Of a stretch of DNA of 64,000 bases, positions 43,357-50,072 are shown in pieces. The stretch lies in the NCBI GenBank assembly GCA_040902845.1, contig JBBDWM010000019.1:1-64000 (forward strand), read 5' to 3'. Numbering within the stretch: the stretch's first letter is position 1; every line of letters starts with the position of its first letter. The notes beneath the pieces were generated by a model. That model ran no database searches. It saw only the letters and a list, made by a program, of their open reading frames with translations, and had not been told where the DNA came from. The translations under genes were made by a program, and so were the position numbers. The stretch is from JALYNX01 sp040902845 (GTDB taxonomy: Bacteria > Actinomycetota > Acidimicrobiia > Spongiisociales > ZC4RG35).

Positions 43357-43377
43357 ATCGCCCTCCTACAAAAGGGA

Positions 43378-43407
43378 AAGGTCCCCGGGGTTACCCCCGG
43401 GGACCTT
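43378..43407. terminator. Strong intercistronic hairpin between binding protein and permease genes
   Basis: A perfect 13-bp stem, AAGGTCCCCGGGG with CCCCGGGGACCTT, and a TTAC loop. It lies in the 65-bp gap after the minus-strand binding-protein stop. With CCCTTTTG after it on the minus strand, it could stop part of transcription and protect the upstream mRNA, giving binding protein in excess. Confidence 0.75.
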
Positions 43408-43421
43408 ACCAATTCGGGAGG

Positions 43422-44867
43422 TCAGCCGGTCGGCCAGCTGTCCTCGATTGACTGGAATATCGCTTCGGTGCCTTCACCATTGGCAGCCACCCAGTCGACC
43501 ATCCCTGACCAGAAGGTGCCGGCGCCGACATCGGCGGGCATCAGGTCAGAGGCATCGAAGCCAAAGGTGGTTGCTTCCGCGGTCATCGCGGCCAGCTCGT
43601 CGTTCGGGTAGGAATACGAGTCGGTCGGAACCGTCTTGTTGGCGGCGAGGAATCCACCCCGCTCGATCCACGGTGCGGCAGCCTCGGGTGTCGCGAGGTA
43701 TTCGAGCAGGGCTCTCACCTCGGGGCGGTCAGCGAACATGACAAACATGTCAGCGGCGCCCAACACTGGCTGTCCGAACTCGGGCTCGATCGTTGGGAAG
43801 TAGAAGAACCCAACGTCCTCACCAGGCTGGTTGGGCCATTCGGCGGGATCGGTGAAGTCCTTGTTCTCGCCCCAGAACCCGGGGATCCATGCTGCCTGCT
43901 TTTGCATCCAGCACTGGGGGCCCGCCGGGTCGAACATCGGGTCCTGTGTGTTCCCGATGAACGTGGCGTTGATGTAGGTGTTACCGCCGTATGCGTAGTC
44001 CGGTGTGAACCAGATCTGCGACATGTATTCGGCGGCTTCGAGCACCTCGGGGTGATTGAACGGGATCTCGTGGTTGTACCATTGGCTGTAGATCTCCGGC
44101 GGCGCAGTGCGCAGCAGGATGTCTTCCATCCAGTCGGTGGCGACCCAGCCATCGGCTGCTTCGCTCTCGATCGAGATACACCATGGGTTGCCATTGCCAT
44201 CGGCGATGATCTGGTCGCTGAGTGCGATCATCTCTTCCCAGGTGGTAGGCGGCACGTAGCCGTTGTCGGCGAACCCCTGAATCGGGTACCACACGATCGA
44301 CTTGACGTCGGTCTTGTAGAACACCCCGTACAGGCTTCCGTCGAACGACCCGAGGTCGACGAATCCACAACAGAGATCCGCTGTGAGCTGCTCGACATTG
44401 AACCAGTCGCTCAGATTGATCAGGGCACCGGCTTCGGCGTATTGCGCCATCTTGCCGGGCTGGGCGATCTGCGCCAGGTCGGGCGGGTTGCCGCCATCGA
44501 CCCGCACCTGGAGTGCGGTTTCGTACTCTACGGTCGGCTCGAAGGCGACGTCGATCCCGGTGGCATCTCGGAACGGCTGGAGAGCGAGGTCAAATGACTC
44601 GGCCTCGGCTCCGTCAGGCGCCCACTGGGCGACGATCTCGACGCTGGCGCCTTCGTAATCGCCGGCCATTGCGGCGTTGAGCTCGGTATAAGGCGTCTCG
44701 CCGGCCGGTGCGCCTGCCGTGGTGGTGGGCTCTTCGCCACCCCCCGCAGTTGTGGTGGTCTCTTCGCCACCACCGGCTGTGGTCGTGGTCTCGGCGCCCG
44801 TATCGCCGCAGGCTGCTATCAGCAGCGCCAGAGCGATCAGTGCAATCGGCCACTTGCGTTTGTTCAT
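43422..44867 (-). CDS. ABC sugar transporter, substrate-binding lipoprotein
   Basis: 481 residues. Signal peptide with lipobox L-I-A-A-C, then a tandem linker built of T-T-T-T-A-G-G-G-E-E units (30-bp DNA repeat), then an alpha-glucoside-type solute-binding fold (V-E-I-V-A-Q-W-A near residue 60). Ribosome-binding site AGGAGGAG precedes the ATG, which overlaps the ROK kinase stop by 4 bp. It captures a sugar, perhaps an alpha-glucoside, for the two permeases. No ATPase gene is in the operon. Confidence 0.9.
   Translation of the reverse strand: MNKRKWPIALIALALLIAACGDTGAETTTTAGGGEETTTTAGGGEEPTTTAGAPAGETPYTELNAAMAGDYEGASVEIVAQWAPDGAEAESFDLALQPFRDATGIDVAFEPTVEYETALQVRVDGGNPPDLAQIAQPGKMAQYAEAGALINLSDWFNVEQLTADLCCGFVDLGSFDGSLYGVFYKTDVKSIVWYPIQGFADNGYVPPTTWEEMIALSDQIIADGNGNPWCISIESEAADGWVATDWMEDILLRTAPPEIYSQWYNHEIPFNHPEVLEAAEYMSQIWFTPDYAYGGNTYINATFIGNTQDPMFDPAGPQCWMQKQAAWIPGFWGENKDFTDPAEWPNQPGEDVGFFYFPTIEPEFGQPVLGAADMFVMFADRPEVRALLEYLATPEAAAPWIERGGFLAANKTVPTDSYSYPNDELAAMTAEATTFGFDASDLMPADVGAGTFWSGMVDWVAANGEGTEAIFQSIEDSWPTG
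44718..44797. repeat. 30-bp in-frame tandem repeat in lipoprotein linker
   Basis: About two and a half copies of a 30-bp unit encoding T-T-T-T-A-G-G-G-E-E just after the lipidated cysteine. Copy number could vary by slippage without breaking the frame. Confidence 0.6.
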
Positions 44868-45826
44868 ATTTCTCCTCCTGTTGGGTTGCTTTCGGTCGCG
44901 AGGGCAAGATCAAATGTTCGGGCGGCCAAGAGGGCCACGCCACGAGCGCCATGCGGGCCGCCGGGCGGGCTGAGCCTGATCCGATTTGGATCAAGAGTGC
45001 GAGTGGCAAGGTCCGACGAGCCTGCAGTCCTTATCAGAGCGTAACGCACCGCGTCGAGTAGCGGCTGGCCGGCCTCTGCCACCCCACCCCCGAGGACGAT
45101 GGTGTCAACGTCATACGCCGCTGCGAGCCAATGAATTGCGGTGGCGAGATGGGTTGTGACTTCCTCGGCGAGCCTCGAGGCTGTCTGGTCACCGCCGGCC
45201 GCAGCAGCGAACAGTGACGATGCAGGAGTCTGTTGACCGGCGGACTTCCAGGCGGCGGCTATCGCCGGGCCGCTCACCATGGTCTCGAGACACCCGGTCT
45301 GACCACAGCGGCACAACGGACCAGATCGGTCTACGACCACATGTCCGATCTCTCCGGCCATTCCCGTGGCTCCGCGATGGATCGTGCCATCGATCACGAC
45401 ACCTGCGGCGACGCCGGTGCCCAGACTCAACAAGGCCAGGTCGCCGGGGTCGTCTCCGGTCTGTCGCAGCTTGTCGAAGACTCCAAATGCGGCCGCCCTG
45501 ACGTCGTTCTCCACCAGGACCGGAAGGCGGTGCACCGAGGAAAGACGATCCGCCAGCGGAAACGGGTGGCCATCGATCCCGAGGTTGACCGCGAAGCGGA
45601 CCGACCCGGCTCTGGTATCCACCTGCCCAGGCATTCCAACGCCGACACCGTCGACGGGGAGCGTCCACGCCAGCCGGTCGATGGCCGCTTCTATCGAGGC
45701 AAGGACCGCCTCGCCGCCCGGGGTACGCGTGGTTACTTGGGAACTTGCCGACACCTCGCCCTGGGCGTCGATCACGACGGCCTCGGTTGATGTCCCCCCA
45801 ACGTCGACACCGATCGTGTTGGTCAT
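44864..45826 (-). CDS. ROK-family sugar kinase
   Basis: 320 residues. The ATP motif I-G-V-D-V-G-G-T-S-T is at the N-terminus, the ROK signature is G-M-A-G-E-I-G-H-V-V-V, and the zinc motif is C-R-C-G-Q-T-G-C-L-E-T. The catalytic Asp is in V-E-N-D-V-R-A-A. It phosphorylates glucose or a related hexose released from the imported sugar. It is embedded with 4-bp overlaps between the ROK regulator and the binding protein. It differs from the regulator next to it by lacking the helix-turn-helix. Confidence 0.92.
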   Translation of the reverse strand: MTNTIGVDVGGTSTEAVVIDAQGEVSASSQVTTRTPGGEAVLASIEAAIDRLAWTLPVDGVGVGMPGQVDTRAGSVRFAVNLGIDGHPFPLADRLSSVHRLPVLVENDVRAAAFGVFDKLRQTGDDPGDLALLSLGTGVAAGVVIDGTIHRGATGMAGEIGHVVVDRSGPLCRCGQTGCLETMVSGPAIAAAWKSAGQQTPASSLFAAAAGGDQTASRLAEEVTTHLATAIHWLAAAYDVDTIVLGGGVAEAGQPLLDAVRYALIRTAGSSDLATRTLDPNRIRLSPPGGPHGARGVALLAARTFDLALATESNPTGGEI

Positions 45827-47010
45827 CGCAGCACCACTCCCAGTCGGTCGGTGACCACCGCCGCGGCGGCCCCAGCGAGAACGAGATCGCCTCCGAGTGT
45901 CGAGAGCTCTACCTCGATGAGGCTGGCGGTCGCCGGAAGGACGCGGCCGGCGAGGCTCTGTCGAACGCTGTCGATCAGCTCCTCGCCTGCGTTACGGATC
46001 TCGGGGGCGATGATGATCCTGGTGATGCCGAGGAGTGCGGCGGAATGGGCCAACACGCCTGCCAGATGACGCCCGGCCTCACGCAATGCGTGTCGCAGCG
46101 GTTCTTCTCCGACAATCGAGGCCAGCGCCAGGGCGTCCCAAGGATCATGGTCGGGGTCCGCCCCGACGCTGCGCAGAATCGCGGGGACGCTCGCCACGGT
46201 CTCCAGGCAACCTAAGTTGCCACAACTGCACGGGACTCCATCCGGGACGACCTGGATGTGCCCGATCTCTCCTGCCGCCGAGTTCTCGCCACGGAGGAGA
46301 CGAGCGCCCAGCACCACCCCGGCTCCTACGCCCCTGCCGAGCTTTACCAACAACACATTCTCTCCCGCCCCTGGATGACGTCGAAGCTCCGCCAGGGCAG
46401 CCACCTGGGCGTCGTTGGCTATCGAAACCGGGACCCCGAATTTGGCGGCGATCGCCTTCCCGAGGTCGAGCCGGTGCCAGTCGAGGTTGGCCGCCTCCAA
46501 CACCATTCCGCCGGCGTCGACCACACCGGGTGTGCCGACGCCGATTCCCAGGACCGGCGCTTCCGCCTGGTCGAGGAGCGAACCGATCAATTCGATTGCG
46601 GTTTCGACTGCGTTCTGGCCTGTCACGTCGGTGGCTTTGGAGTCGAGGCGCCAGCGGATATGACCGCTCAAGTCGACCAAAGCCCCCTGGAAAGGTCTGT
46701 GTCCGAGGTCAACGGCGACGATGTCTCGCCCGCCGGCATTGAGAGCGAGGAGCGTGGGGGGCTTCCCACCGGCGGAGGTGCCCTGGCCCATCTCGCGCAA
46801 CAGATCGTCGTCGATCAGTTCGCCAACCAGGCTGGAGACTGCGGCCCGGGTCAGACCGGTCAGTCGGGACAACTCGGCGCGGGAGGTGGCACGTCGTTCC
46901 GACACCAGATCGAGAGTGGTCTGCAGGTTGGACCGCCGCGAATCGTGTTTGGTGGCCTTGGGACGGGTCGGGCGATAGGGCTGGCCCCTGGGGGGCTCGA
47001 GTTCGGGCAT
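45823..47010 (-). CDS. ROK-family transcriptional regulator (XylR/NagC type)
   Basis: 395 residues. The N-terminal winged helix-turn-helix (about 25-85; S-R-A-E-L-S-R-L-T-G-L-T-R-A-A-V-S) precedes a ROK sugar-binding domain with A-G-E-I-G-H-I-Q-V and the zinc motif C-S-C-G-N-L-G-C-L-E-T. It probably represses its own five-gene operon until the sugar is present. Promoter elements are directly upstream at 47023-47052. The C-terminal half keeps the kinase-like fold but has A-N-D-A-Q-V where kinases have their catalytic Asp, so residual kinase activity cannot be excluded. Confidence 0.92.
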   Translation of the reverse strand: MPELEPPRGQPYRPTRPKATKHDSRRSNLQTTLDLVSERRATSRAELSRLTGLTRAAVSSLVGELIDDDLLREMGQGTSAGGKPPTLLALNAGGRDIVAVDLGHRPFQGALVDLSGHIRWRLDSKATDVTGQNAVETAIELIGSLLDQAEAPVLGIGVGTPGVVDAGGMVLEAANLDWHRLDLGKAIAAKFGVPVSIANDAQVAALAELRRHPGAGENVLLVKLGRGVGAGVVLGARLLRGENSAAGEIGHIQVVPDGVPCSCGNLGCLETVASVPAILRSVGADPDHDPWDALALASIVGEEPLRHALREAGRHLAGVLAHSAALLGITRIIIAPEIRNAGEELIDSVRQSLAGRVLPATASLIEVELSTLGGDLVLAGAAAAVVTDRLGVVLR

Positions 47011-47022
47011 GAAAGTTCACTA

Positions 47023-47052
47023 AACATACAAACTACAAAGGGTCGGTGTCAA
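47023..47052 (-). promoter_or_regulatory. Promoter of the ROK operon
   Basis: On the minus strand: TTGACA (47052-47047), an 18-bp spacer, TATGTT (47028-47023). The spacer and the following bases are unusually AT-rich and contain AGTTTG and TTTAGTG, plausible ROK half-sites. The hexamers and spacing are the same as in the lacI-type promoter at 10990-11019. Confidence 0.6.
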
Positions 47053-47151
47053 GCGATTCCGGGGTGGGTGCCCCCTCACCCGGCCCACCTCGGCTGGCTG
47101 TGCTCGAACTGGGAAATAGGGTGGTTAGATCACATTGGAAGGAGACCCGCG

Positions 47152-47592
47152 GTGAGGGATGGCCAGGTGCGTCGTCTGTCTCGGCTTCACCGCGGTTTGT
47201 ATCGGCTGACCGGGGGACGTCTGGGGAGGCGATTGGTCGACAACGACATGCTCCTGCTGACCACGACGGGGCGCCACTCCGGTCGGCGCCATAAGGTGCC
47301 ACTCCTGTTCCTGACCCAGGGCGACACCCTGGTCGTGATCGCTTCCTACGGGGGCAGAGATCATCATCCTGCCTGGTATCTGAATCTGGTGGCGGATCCC
47401 GAGGTCGAGGTCCAGGTGTCGAAGCGCAGCTTCGAGGCACGGGCCCGGACTGCCGACCCCGACGAGAGGGCATCTTGGTGGCCTCGGGTGGTCGATGCCT
47501 ACGGTGGTTACGCGGTCTATCAGACCCGAACCGATCGAGAGATCCCGGTGGTGCTGATCGAGCCCCTCATCTCTCCCAGGTCTGAACGGTGA
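47152..47592 (+). CDS. Deazaflavin (F420)-dependent nitroreductase-family protein (Ddn-like)
   Basis: 146 residues from the GTG at 47152 with GGAAGGAGA in front; the frame stays open far upstream but there it is antisense to the ROK regulator. Family blocks: L-L-T-T-T-G-R-H-S-G-R, V-I-A-S-Y-G-G, H-P-A-W-Y-L-N-L and E-V-E-V-Q-V. Relatives use F420H2 to reduce quinones or nitro compounds and are common in Actinobacteria. Divergent from the ROK operon. A 7-bp repeat array begins at its stop codon. Confidence 0.87.
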   Translation: MRDGQVRRLSRLHRGLYRLTGGRLGRRLVDNDMLLLTTTGRHSGRRHKVPLLFLTQGDTLVVIASYGGRDHHPAWYLNLVADPEVEVQVSKRSFEARARTADPDERASWWPRVVDAYGGYAVYQTRTDREIPVVLIEPLISPRSER

Positions 47593-47630
47593 ACGTCCAC
47601 GGTGAACGGTGAATGGTGCACGGTTGATGG
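47584..47630. repeat. Heptanucleotide tandem repeat, locus 6
   Basis: Units of the form ACGGNNN (ACGGTGA, ACGTCC, ACGGTGA, ACGGTGA, ATGGTGC, ACGGTTG). The TGA stop of the Ddn-like gene is inside the first unit. Confidence 0.72.
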
Positions 47631-47646
47631 GACCTAGATTCGTGAG

Positions 47647-47967
47647 GTGCCCTATTCCGATGATCTGGCCGACCGGGTTCGCACCCAGATATCACATCTC
47701 GATTCCCTGACCGAGCGCCCTGTCATGAACGGCCTCGGCTTCTTTCTCGAGGACCGCATGGTTGTTGCCGTCCTCGACAACAGGTTGTGTCTCCGTCTGG
47801 GTGAGACCGAAGGTGGCGCGGCCCTCGCCGACACGGCGGCGCACCCGTTTGAGTTCGCCGGGCGGGCGGTTCAGGGCTGGGTCTGCATACCCGAGGAGAG
47901 CTTGGACGAGGCCGGCCTCGTCCATTGGGTGGCGCGGGGGGTGGCCGGTCTCGGGTTATCGATGTAG
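47647..47967 (+). CDS. TfoX/Sxy N-terminal domain protein
   Basis: 106 residues from a GTG. Single TfoX N-terminal domain: Y-S-D-D-L-A-D-R-V-R at the start, M-N-G-L-G-F-F in place of the usual M-F-G-G-L-A-F, R-L-C-L-R-L-G, F-E-F-A-G-R-A-V-Q-G-W-V near the end. Stand-alone domains of this type are widespread outside competent bacteria and have no proven function. The last 12 bp overlap the 3' end of the convergent homoserine dehydrogenase gene. Confidence 0.8.
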   Translation: MPYSDDLADRVRTQISHLDSLTERPVMNGLGFFLEDRMVVAVLDNRLCLRLGETEGGAALADTAAHPFEFAGRAVQGWVCIPEESLDEAGLVHWVARGVAGLGLSM

Positions 47968-48972
47968 GACTTGTCGGGGTCGCCGGTAGCTGGGCGCTTT
48001 GCCCTGCCAGTTCCGTCGGGAGGCGACCTGGATCAGGTCCCCGAGCAGGGCCGAAGCGGTCGGTTGCCCGCCCGCTCCGGGGCCCGTGAAGAGGAGGCGG
48101 CCGACTGCGGGCCCTTCAACAAAGATGGCGTTGGTCACACCGTCGACACCGGCCAGCGGATGATCGGCGTCCAGGGCAATCGGGGCGACCCGTGTCGAGA
48201 CACTATTGCCAACCCGCTCCGCCACACCGATCAGCTTGATCACTTTGCCGGCCTGCGCGGCTGCTTCTACGTCTGCCCGGCTCACCGCCTCGATTCCTTG
48301 ACACTCCACCTGCCACGGCGCGACCCATTCCCCGAAGGCGAGACGGGCCAGGATCGCGGTCTTGAATGCCGCATCCCTGCCCGAGACGTCGTCGGAGGGG
48401 TCGGGTTCTGCATAGCCGAGCACCTTGGCCTCCTCGAGGGCGTCCTCGAAGGTACGGCCGTCCTGGGCCATTGCGGTCAGGATGTAGTTGGTTGTGCCAT
48501 TGACGATCCCACTGACCCGATCGATGCGTTCTCCCGCCAGACTCTCGGTTAGAGGCCGGATCACCGGGATCCCCCCGCCTACCGCGGCTTCGTACATGAG
48601 AGGGACCCCGCTTCGATTGGCGGCCTCGGAAAGCTCCTCGCCTCTTGTCGCCACCAACTCCTTATTGGCGGTGACCACAGGCTTGCCTGACCGCAGGGCC
48701 GTGAGCAGAAGCTCACCGGTCGGCTCCAGACCCCCGATCGCCTCGACCACGACGTCGATGCCCGGGCTACTCACCACACTCATCGCTTGATCGGTGAGCA
48801 TCTCGGGGGGGAGGTCGAAAGACCTCGGCTTCTCGAGATGCTTGACGGCGACGAGCTTCAACTCGAGGTCGACTCCGGCCTTGTCCCGGATCTGCTCTCT
48901 ATCGAGGAGAAGTCTCTGCACCAGGGCACTCCCGACGGTCCCCGCGCCGAGCACTCCTACGTTGACTTTCAT
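47956..48972 (-). CDS. hom: Homoserine dehydrogenase, without ACT domain
   Basis: 338 residues. The NAD(P) motif is G-V-L-G-A-G-T-V-G-S at about 6-15. Conserved V-T-A-N-K-E-L, G-G-G-I-P-V-I-R-P-L and G-T-T-N-Y-I-L are present, with the catalytic lysine in the D-A-A-F-K-T-A-I-L block. It reduces aspartate semialdehyde to homoserine, the branch point to threonine, isoleucine and methionine. Most actinobacterial enzymes of about 430 residues carry a C-terminal ACT domain for threonine feedback; this one stops before it, so control may be mainly through expression. A Thr/Ile/Met-rich leader peptide gene lies 144 bp upstream. No thrB or thrC is adjacent. Confidence 0.93.
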   Translation of the reverse strand: MKVNVGVLGAGTVGSALVQRLLLDREQIRDKAGVDLELKLVAVKHLEKPRSFDLPPEMLTDQAMSVVSSPGIDVVVEAIGGLEPTGELLLTALRSGKPVVTANKELVATRGEELSEAANRSGVPLMYEAAVGGGIPVIRPLTESLAGERIDRVSGIVNGTTNYILTAMAQDGRTFEDALEEAKVLGYAEPDPSDDVSGRDAAFKTAILARLAFGEWVAPWQVECQGIEAVSRADVEAAAQAGKVIKLIGVAERVGNSVSTRVAPIALDADHPLAGVDGVTNAIFVEGPAVGRLLFTGPGAGGQPTASALLGDLIQVASRRNWQGKAPSYRRPRQVLHR

Positions 48973-49033
48973 AGCTGGGTCCCGTGGTTGGCCCTGGGTC
49001 CGGGATCGTGTGTCATTGGATTCCTCTATTTGG

Positions 49034-49126
49034 TGAGATCCGCGACACCGGTCTGAATCAAGAAGATCCGCACCGGTGCCGGGCGGATCTTGTTGTCGTG
49101 TCCAGTTGGGTGCTGATCACACGACC
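49034..49126 (-). promoter_or_regulatory. Alternative hairpins of the hom leader (attenuator)
   Basis: On the minus strand, GTCGTGT at the leader stop pairs with ACACGAC (49126-49094 region). Then AAGATCCGC (49091-49083) can pair either with GCGGATCTT (49071-49063; perfect 9 bp, plus an inner CCGG-TG-CCGG) or with GCGGATCTC (49042-49034; 8 bp). The two pairings exclude each other. The T-tract after the first stem is weak (CTTGATTC), so termination may be Rho-assisted or control may act otherwise. Confidence 0.6.
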
Positions 49127-49182
49127 GAGCCGCGCGGCTGGCGAGCCGTCATGGTGGTCGTAGTGATGCAAACAGCACTCAT
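49117..49182 (-). CDS. Leader peptide of homoserine dehydrogenase, Thr/Ile/Met-rich
   Basis: A 21-codon frame, ATG at 49182 to TGA at 49117. The peptide begins M-S-A-V and then runs C-I-T-T-T-T-M-T-A, so seven successive codons specify Ile, Thr (five of them) and Met, all end products of the homoserine branch. The E. coli thr operon leader is likewise Thr/Ile-rich. A TTGACG / 17 bp / TACCTT promoter lies immediately upstream, putting the transcript start about four bases from the ATG, so translation may be nearly leaderless. The stop codon overlaps the first hairpin. Function is inference from codon content, position and structure. Confidence 0.65.
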   Translation of the reverse strand: MSAVCITTTTMTARQPRGSVV

Positions 49183-49192
49183 GTCTCAGGGC

Positions 49193-49221
49193 AAGGTATC
49201 CCACGGAAGACCTCCCGTCAA
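49193..49221 (-). promoter_or_regulatory. Promoter of the hom leader
   Basis: Minus strand TTGACG (49221-49216), a 17-bp spacer, TACCTT (49198-49193; TANNNT type). The expected start lies within a few bases of the leader ATG at 49182. Confidence 0.5.
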
Positions 49222-49232
49222 TATCCCCCCGC

Positions 49233-49279
49233 TAATTGGGACCCACAGGTGTCATATACGGCCGTGTGGGTCCCAATTT
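49233..49279. repeat. 47-bp palindromic repeat, copy 2
   Basis: The same element as 5656-5702 (38 of 47 identical). Here the dyad is longer: AATTGGGACCCACA and TGTGGGTCCCAATT form a perfect 14-bp stem. It lies 10 bp beyond the stop of the SRPBCC gene and upstream of the hom leader promoter, so it may also terminate the SRPBCC transcript. Confidence 0.75.
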
Positions 49280-49288
49280 GGGTGATGG

Positions 49289-49744
49289 TCAGTCGTCGGC
49301 TTCGGCGACCACCGCGATGTCGTCCAGATCCTTGGCCATGGCTTTGCGGGTGCCTCCCTCGAACAGCTTGCCGATGGTCCCGGCAACCACTTTGGAGACG
49401 GTGCTGGTGGCCTCGGCGCCGAACGTGATTGTGATCACGCTCCCGGCGGGCCCTGGTTCCACACTGATCACCGATCGGTAGTTGGCACCGAGGTTGTCGG
49501 CCTCGACCGTGTAACTCCGACCCGGATCGATCTCGGTGACCTCGAGGATTTCGGTGGCCTCCTTCCCGAAGATCATCCTGGTCTCCTGCCACCTGGTGCC
49601 GACCCCGAAACCGGTGCCGTCATCGAGGCGTTCAATGGCGGTCACTGCCGATATCACGTTTGGAGAGCGATCGAGGTCCGTTATCAACTCCCACAATGTC
49701 TCAGGGCTGACCGCAACCTCGCGACTCACCGAAAGCTCCGACAT
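49289..49744 (-). CDS. SRPBCC-fold (polyketide cyclase / coenzyme Q-binding-like) protein
   Basis: 151 residues with the START-like helix-grip fold: V-S-R-E-V-A-V-S-P-E-T-L-W-E-L-I-T-D at the N-terminus, F-G-V-G-T-R-W-Q-E-T-R in the middle and a long C-terminal helix. Such proteins bind hydrophobic ligands; function here unknown. It is divergent from the metH riboswitch region and followed downstream by a palindromic repeat. Confidence 0.75.
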   Translation of the reverse strand: MSELSVSREVAVSPETLWELITDLDRSPNVISAVTAIERLDDGTGFGVGTRWQETRMIFGKEATEILEVTEIDPGRSYTVEADNLGANYRSVISVEPGPAGSVITITFGAEATSTVSKVVAGTIGKLFEGGTRKAMAKDLDDIAVVAEADD

Positions 49745-49853
49745 GGTTTCTCCTAGTCCCGTGCCACCGAAAACCCTAGATGGATGATCTGGGACGGTCG
49801 CGGATCGAACGCCTTCTTCCCCCGACTTCTCTCAATTCACGCCAAAAGCGGGT

Positions 49854-49859
49854 TATTAT
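49854..49859 (+). promoter_or_regulatory. Probable -10 box before the SAM riboswitch
   Basis: TATTAT, 11 bp before the first base of the riboswitch P1 stem, so transcription would start at the riboswitch. No good -35 is seen. Confidence 0.4.
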
Positions 49860-49870
49860 CTTTGTTGCGA

Positions 49871-49960
49871 AGCGCTCATCTAGAGCGGTTGAGGGACTAG
49901 GCCCGGTGATACCGCGGCAACCGGCGAAAGCACGGTGCCAATGCCTGGAACGATGAGTTG
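49871..49960 (+). promoter_or_regulatory. SAM-I (S-box) riboswitch upstream of metH
   Basis: P1 is CTCATC (49875-49880) with GATGAG (49952-49957). Between them are the conserved S-box blocks: AGAG followed by GAGGGACT, GGCCC, GTGATACC (kink-turn side), GCGGCAACC and GGTGCCAATGCCTG, in the canonical order and spacing. It binds S-adenosylmethionine and turns down metH when SAM is plentiful. The downstream platform is not a clear terminator; GGGCTC (49966-49971) can pair with GAGCCC (50024-50029) at the uORF start, suggesting translational control. Promoter -10 TATTAT is just upstream. Confidence 0.88.
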
Positions 49961-50021
49961 CCGTAGGGCTCCGGCTCTTGGCGCTCACGAGGCGTTTCGA
50001 GAGACAAAGTAGGAGCATCCG

Positions 50022-50072
50022 TTGAGCCCGACAGACGACCCCTGTTGTAGCCGCATAGAGGCAGACCGATGA
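50022..50072 (+). CDS. Upstream ORF coupled to metH
   Basis: Sixteen codons from a TTG, encoding a peptide with D-D-P-C-C-S-R. A strong AGGAG is 6 bp upstream, better than the metH site itself. Its TGA overlaps the metH ATG (ATGA), so termination would reinitiate at metH. The tandem cysteine codons recall the cysteine-sensing uORFs of mycobacteria. Expression is inferred, not proven. Confidence 0.45.
   Translation: MSPTDDPCCSRIEADR

Noticed and set aside
46258..47151. N-terminal extension of the Ddn-like gene
   Set aside because: This part is antisense to the ROK regulator and has no family similarity; the GTG at 47152 has a good ribosome-binding site.
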